Positions 59,557-64,000 of a stretch of DNA of 64,000 bases are shown here, in pieces. The stretch's first letter is position 1, and each line of letters opens with the position of its first letter. The notes under the pieces are model-generated. The model made no database searches, was not told the origin of the DNA, and saw nothing but the letters and a program-made list of their open reading frames with translations. The stretch comes from Raphanus sativus (taxonomy: Eukaryota; Streptophyta; Magnoliopsida; Brassicales; Brassicaceae): contig NC_079519.1 of the NCBI RefSeq assembly GCF_000801105.2, forward strand, positions 6,260,668-6,324,667, written 5' to 3'. A program made the translations under genes and the position numbers.

Positions 59557-59564
59557 TATATAAA
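59557..59564 (+). promoter_or_regulatory. TATA box of LSH5
   Basis: TATATAAA about 200 bp before the start codon, followed by a CT and CA microsatellite leader (59640-59690). Confidence 0.6.
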
Positions 59565-59761
59565 GGTGAGAGACTACAATATGAATAATCAAATCCAACT
59601 CGTTGCTTGTGACTTGTTACTGAACGTTAAATAAAACTCATCCTCTCTTTCTCTCTCTCTCAGACACACGACTCCCACACACACACACACACAAAGATTC
59701 ACAAACAAAATCAAGAACCTTTATAACTAAAGAAGGTCCTGACATAATCACACGATCACAG

Positions 59762-60307
59762 ATGGAGGGAGAAACCGCAGCGAAGGCAGCGGCGAGTTCC
59801 TCCTCATCACCAAGCCGCTACGAGTCGCAGAAGAGACGAGACTGGAACACCTTCCTTCATTATCTAAAGAACCAAAAGCCACCTCTATGCCTGTCTCGAT
59901 GCAGTGGCGCACACGTCATCGAGTTCCTTAAGTACCTCGACCAGTTTGGTAAGACCAAAGTCCACGTCGCGGCTTGTCCCTTCTTCGGAGTACCGTACCC
60001 ACCGGCTCAGTGCACTTGCCCACTCAGACAGGCTTGGGGAAGCCTCGACTCTCTGATCGGCCGTCTAAGGGCTGCGTTCGAGGAAATCGGCGGTGGTCTT
60101 CCAGAGTCAAACCCTTTGGCTGCCAAAGCGATTAGGATCTATCTCAAGGAAGTACGTGAAGCTCAGGCTAAGGCTAGAGGGATTCCCTACGACAAGAAGA
60201 AACGGAAACGACCTCGTACAGCTAAGGCAGCTCAAAAGACGGAGGATGAAGAAGGTGCCGGTGGAAGTGGTGATTCTGCTTTGGTTGTTTCTGCAACTAT
60301 GGTTTAG
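59762..60307 (+). CDS. LSH5: ALOG-domain transcription regulator LSH5
   Basis: Intronless 181-aa ALOG protein. The ALOG domain covers about residues 20-146: [18 protein letters not shown], then [20 protein letters not shown], then the zinc-ribbon insert with H68, C72, C84 and C86, then [26 protein letters not shown] nuclear signal lies at 145-150. The Ser/Ala-rich N-terminus matches LSH5 (AT5G58500) closely. ALOG proteins are nuclear DNA-binding regulators of organ boundaries and light responses. The domain is intact and the C-terminal tail is variable. Confidence 0.94.
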   Translation: MEGETAAKAAASSSSSPSRYESQKRRDWNTFLHYLKNQKPPLCLSRCSGAHVIEFLKYLDQFGKTKVHVAACPFFGVPYPPAQCTCPLRQAWGSLDSLIGRLRAAFEEIGGGLPESNPLAAKAIRIYLKEVREAQAKARGIPYDKKKRKRPRTAKAAQKTEDEEGAGGSGDSALVVSATMV

Positions 60308-61095
60308 TCCAAATATAAGATGCTAAATATAAATATTAGAAAACTTTGGTAATAGTAATTATCTGGCGTTTCTTTACTTTATAAATTTTATATTTTTGTG
60401 TAGTCGTTTATTTGAGTTATGTAGAATGCAATTATAAATGAAAAAGACGATCATAGATCATTATAACATGGATCTTGTTATGTTTAGTTATTTACAATGA
60501 TCACTTACTTTTCACCGTGATTCATCAGAACGAAAGTGTATAATTGTGATGTGTGTACGTTCCAAATCTCGGGTCTCACGTGAGCTGTGATTTCTCTTAC
60601 AAGTCACGAATCTTCAGGTGCTATCTTTTTAAGCTTTAACGATGATTGTGATGATTATCTTCCGACTCTCACTTTATTTTATTTTCTTCTTTACAACTTC
60701 AACGGCTCAAGAAATATTTGAGTTCCTTTATTTGCTTTGAGTCTTTGACCTTTGATTTGAAAACCATTTACATATGATAGATAGAGAAATGTGTACGATT
60801 GTTTACTTCAGGTTTCATAGAATTTTCACTAGCATGATATCACGACGTTATGTACTTGTTAATCCATACAATACAAAAATTGAGCTATACGCAACGGAAA
60901 GTATTTATATAAGATCTGGAACCACCAATTATATAATGTATGTCAAATTATTATTTTAATTAGATATTATACCAAAAAAATAAAAATAAAGTGGAAATAG
61001 ATATAAAATAAGGCAAACAAACTTAAAAAAAAACGATAAAGAGGAAATCAACTTGATATATACTAATCTTTGGAAACCTAACATTGCAGAAACAA
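60308..61095. other. downstream of LSH5, no gene seen
   Basis: 3' flank of LSH5 and AT-rich spacer with no recognised feature. Confidence 0.5.
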
Positions 61096-64000
61096 TCTCT
61101 ATAATATTATTCGAGAATTCAGCCTCATACATATCGCATTTACATTAATTCTTATGACAACTAATTATATTAATATTTTTAATGAATCAAATATTTTTAA
61201 TTATTTCATAGACATTATTTGAGAAGTAATTTTCCATGTATTATCACCAAATGATAACATGACATATTAACAATGATGACATAATTTAAAGCTAATTATG
61301 ACATGAACATTTATATTTAATGTTAATTTATATTTTTGATAAGTTTTTAAAGATGATAATAACGCATAGATCATTGTTAAATCCTAATAAAATATATAAT
61401 AGTCCCTAAGCCCCATTAAAAATGTAGTAATAATTTAATTGTTTTAAAATATTATTGAATTCTCTTTTTTGTAATTATATGATTTTATGGTTAAAACAAT
61501 TCTTCAAAATTTTATTAAGTTTTTTAAAATTTTTATTTTATAATCTCTATGCCATTAGTTTCTTTTAATATTTACAAATTTTAGAAATATCATCTACTTT
61601 ACGTTTTGATAGTTATATACCTAACAAAAGTCTTATCACCATTATAATTTTAAATATATATACACATATATAATATTAAATATAATATAAAAATTTATTT
61701 CATATTTATTTTAAATATAATTAAATTAAGTTTAAAATTATATATTATAAGCAACTAATAAAATTATAAAATTATAAAATTTTCATTTTAAATATAATAC
61801 TGTTGTCTCCGTTTCTCTAGATAATGAAGATTTTATAATGTTATTTACACTAATCCAGGCATTATATGAAATTTTAGTAAACTAAATATAAAAAAATTAG
61901 AATGATTCCTATATACCATGAAAGATAATTTAGAATACATTAATTCAAATGTAGAATGTAGTTTGAAAATTTTAAACAAAAGTGAAAAGTATAAACTTAA
62001 GTATATAGATCATTTACCGAAAATTCATTATTTTATAAGGGGTGTTAACCCAAAGATTTTAGTAAAATTTCAAAAAATATGAAAATATGGTTTTAATGTA
62101 TAGTTTCATCGAGCACTAACATAAGATGATTGTCAAAGAGTTTAGAACCTCTGTTGTCTCCGGATCTCTTGATAATGAAGATTTTATAATGCTAATTCCA
62201 CTAATCTATGCAGTATATGAATTTTAGTAAACTAAATAAAAAAAATTATAGTGATTCCTGTATACCATGAAATAGTTTTAGAATATATTAATTCAAATGT
62301 AGAATGTGGTTTGAAATTTTTAAACTAAAATGAAGAGTATAAACTTCAGTATATAGAGTTTTTACCGAAACTCAATATTTTTGAAGGGGTTACCCACGGA
62401 TTTTGAAAAAATTCAAAATTATAAAAATCTGGTTTTAGTGTATAATTTCATCGAGCACTAACGTAAGTTGATTGTCAAAGAGTTTAGAACCTTTGTAGTC
62501 TTCGTTTCTCTAGATAATGAAGATTTTATAACATTAAGTTCCAATAATCTAGGCATTATATGAAATTTTAGTAAACTAAATATTAAAAAAGTAGACTGAT
62601 TCCTATATAGCATGAAATATAGTATTGAATACATTAATTAAAATGTAGAATGTGGTTTGAAATTTTTAAACAAAAATGAAGAGTATAAACTTCAGTATAT
62701 AGAGGATTTACAGAAAATCCAATATTTTTGAAGGAGTTTACCCACGGATTTTGAAAAAAATTCAAAAATATGAAAATCTGGTTCTAGTGTATAGTTTCAA
62801 AAAGCACTGATATAAGATGATGGTTAAAGAGCTTAGAATCTCTGTTTTCTCTGTTTCTCTAGATAATGAATATTTTATAATGCTAATTCACTAATCTAGG
62901 AATTATATGAAATTTTACCAAACTAAATATTAAAAAAATTAGAACGATTCCTATATACCATGAAAAATAGTTTTAGAATATATTAATTCAAATGTTGAAT
63001 GTGGTATGAAATTTTTAAACAAAAGTGAAGAGTATAAACTTCACTAAATAGAGAATTTACCGAAAACTCATTATTATAGAAGGGGTGTTAACCACGGATT
63101 TTGAAAAAAATTTTAAAATATGAAATCAGGTTTTAGTGTATAGTTTAATAGAGCACTGACATAATATGATGGTCAGAGAGTTTAGAACCTCCGTTGTCTC
63201 CGTTTCTCTAGATAATGAAGATTTATAATGATAATGCCATTGTTCTAAGCAGTATATGAAATTTTACTAAACTAAATATTAAAAATTAGAATGATTCCTA
63301 TATACCATGAAAGATAGTTTAGAATACATTAATTCAAATGTAGAATGTGGTTTTGAAATTTTTATACAAAAGTGAAGAGAATAAACATCAGTATATTGAG
63401 AATTTACCGAATACTCTTTACTATAGAAAGGGTGTTAACCCACGGATTTTGGAAAATTTCAAAAATTTAAAATCTGGTTTTAGTGTATAGTTTCAAAGAG
63501 CACTAACATAAGATGATGGTCAAAAAGTTTAGAACCACTGTTGTCTCCGTTTCTCTAGATAATGAAGATTTTAAAATGCTAATTCCAATAATCTACGCAT
63601 TATATGAAATTTTAGTAAACTAAATATTAAAAATTAGAAGGATTCCTATATACCATGAAAGATAGTATAGAATACATTAATTCAAATGTATAATGTGGTT
63701 TGAATTTTTTAAACAAAAGTGAAGAGTATAAACTTCAGTGTATAGAGGATTTACCAAAAATTCATTATCTTAAAAGGGGTTAACCCAAAAATTCATTATC
63801 TTAAAAGGGGTTAACCCAAAGATTTTGAAAAAAATTCAAAAATATGAAAATCTTATTTTAGTGTATATTTTCATAGAGCACTGACATAAGATGATGGTCA
63901 AAGAGTTTAGAACCTTTGTATTCTCCGTTTCTCTAAATAATGAAGATTTTATAATGCTAATTCCATTGATCTAGGTAGTATATGAAATTTTACTAAACTA
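61096..64000 (+). mobile_element. Helitron 5' terminus and AT-rich body, runs off the window
   Basis: TCTCTATAATATTATTCGAG at 61096 follows a host A and matches the 5' terminus of Helitron copy A. A second block near 61215 (TTTGAGAAGTAATTTTCCATG) resembles the 39794 family. The 3' hairpin is not reached. The tandem array at 61800-64000 may lie inside this element or beside it. Confidence 0.6.
61800..64000 (+). repeat. tandem array of about 350-bp units
   Basis: The landmark ataatgaagatttt recurs at 61821, 62172, 62514, 62873, 63212, 63559 and 63937, giving spacings of 351, 342, 359, 339, 347 and 378. Each unit carries ttcctatataccatgaaa, gaatacattaattcaaatg, agagtataaacttcagta and gagtttagaacct. 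The 378-bp unit has a 30-bp internal duplication (63755-63815). It continues past the window end. No coding capacity. Confidence 0.92.

Noticed and set aside
61800..64000. CRISPR-like array
   Set aside because: Units are about 350 bp, degenerate and contiguous in a plant genome; this is a tandem satellite, not repeat-spacer structure.

Overview
This is plant nuclear DNA: long spliced genes with GT-AG introns, AT-rich intergenic sequence and many plant transposons. Gene content and order match, from memory, a block of Arabidopsis thaliana chromosome 5 read downward from about AT5G58610 to AT5G58500: PHD-finger acetyltransferase-like protein, PMR5, RANBP1, ATL63, a small membrane protein, FOLK, EOL2, a receptor-like pseudokinase, a glutaredoxin-like protein, Rab3GAP catalytic subunit and LSH5. 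The intergenic spaces are much larger than in Arabidopsis and some genes are decayed or missing. I infer a Brassicaceae genome, possibly Brassica/Raphanus-like and a fractionated copy of an older polyploid; the exact species cannot be read from the sequence.

Layout. 1-709: 3' end of the PHD/GNAT gene. 2016-3632: PMR5. 4400-5470: non-coding gene with a duplicated C/D box snoRNA and a possible third snoRNA. 6790-8304: MAPKKK13/14-type kinase, followed by a Stowaway-type MITE. 9407-10207: RANBP1 pseudogene. 13607-14253: small Helitron. 14817-15704: ATL63. 15970-20512: intact Ty1/copia retrotransposon with identical LTRs. 23368-25673: small membrane protein and FOLK, convergent. 28326-31354: EOL2. 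31956-33695: pseudokinase. 36154-36993: glutaredoxin-like gene.

37438-51029 is a transposon-dominated island: Helitron copies in both orientations, a LINE fragment, polyA retroposons and a foldback element with a nested retroposon. It carries one serpin gene that does not belong to the conserved block. The block resumes with the 22-exon Rab3GAP gene (51454-57449) and LSH5 (59762-60307). The window ends in a Helitron terminus and a tandem array of about 350-bp units.

The genes do not form one pathway; they are neighbours by descent. Points that stand out are a kinase gene kept beside a dead RANBP1 copy, the duplicated 18S-guide snoRNA, the very young copia insertion, the nested foldback/retroposon structure and the transposed serpin with an arginine-rich reactive loop. 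Exon boundaries were placed by eye on splice signals and reading frame. The seven complete gene models other than the serpin, and the serpin, all sum to whole codons.
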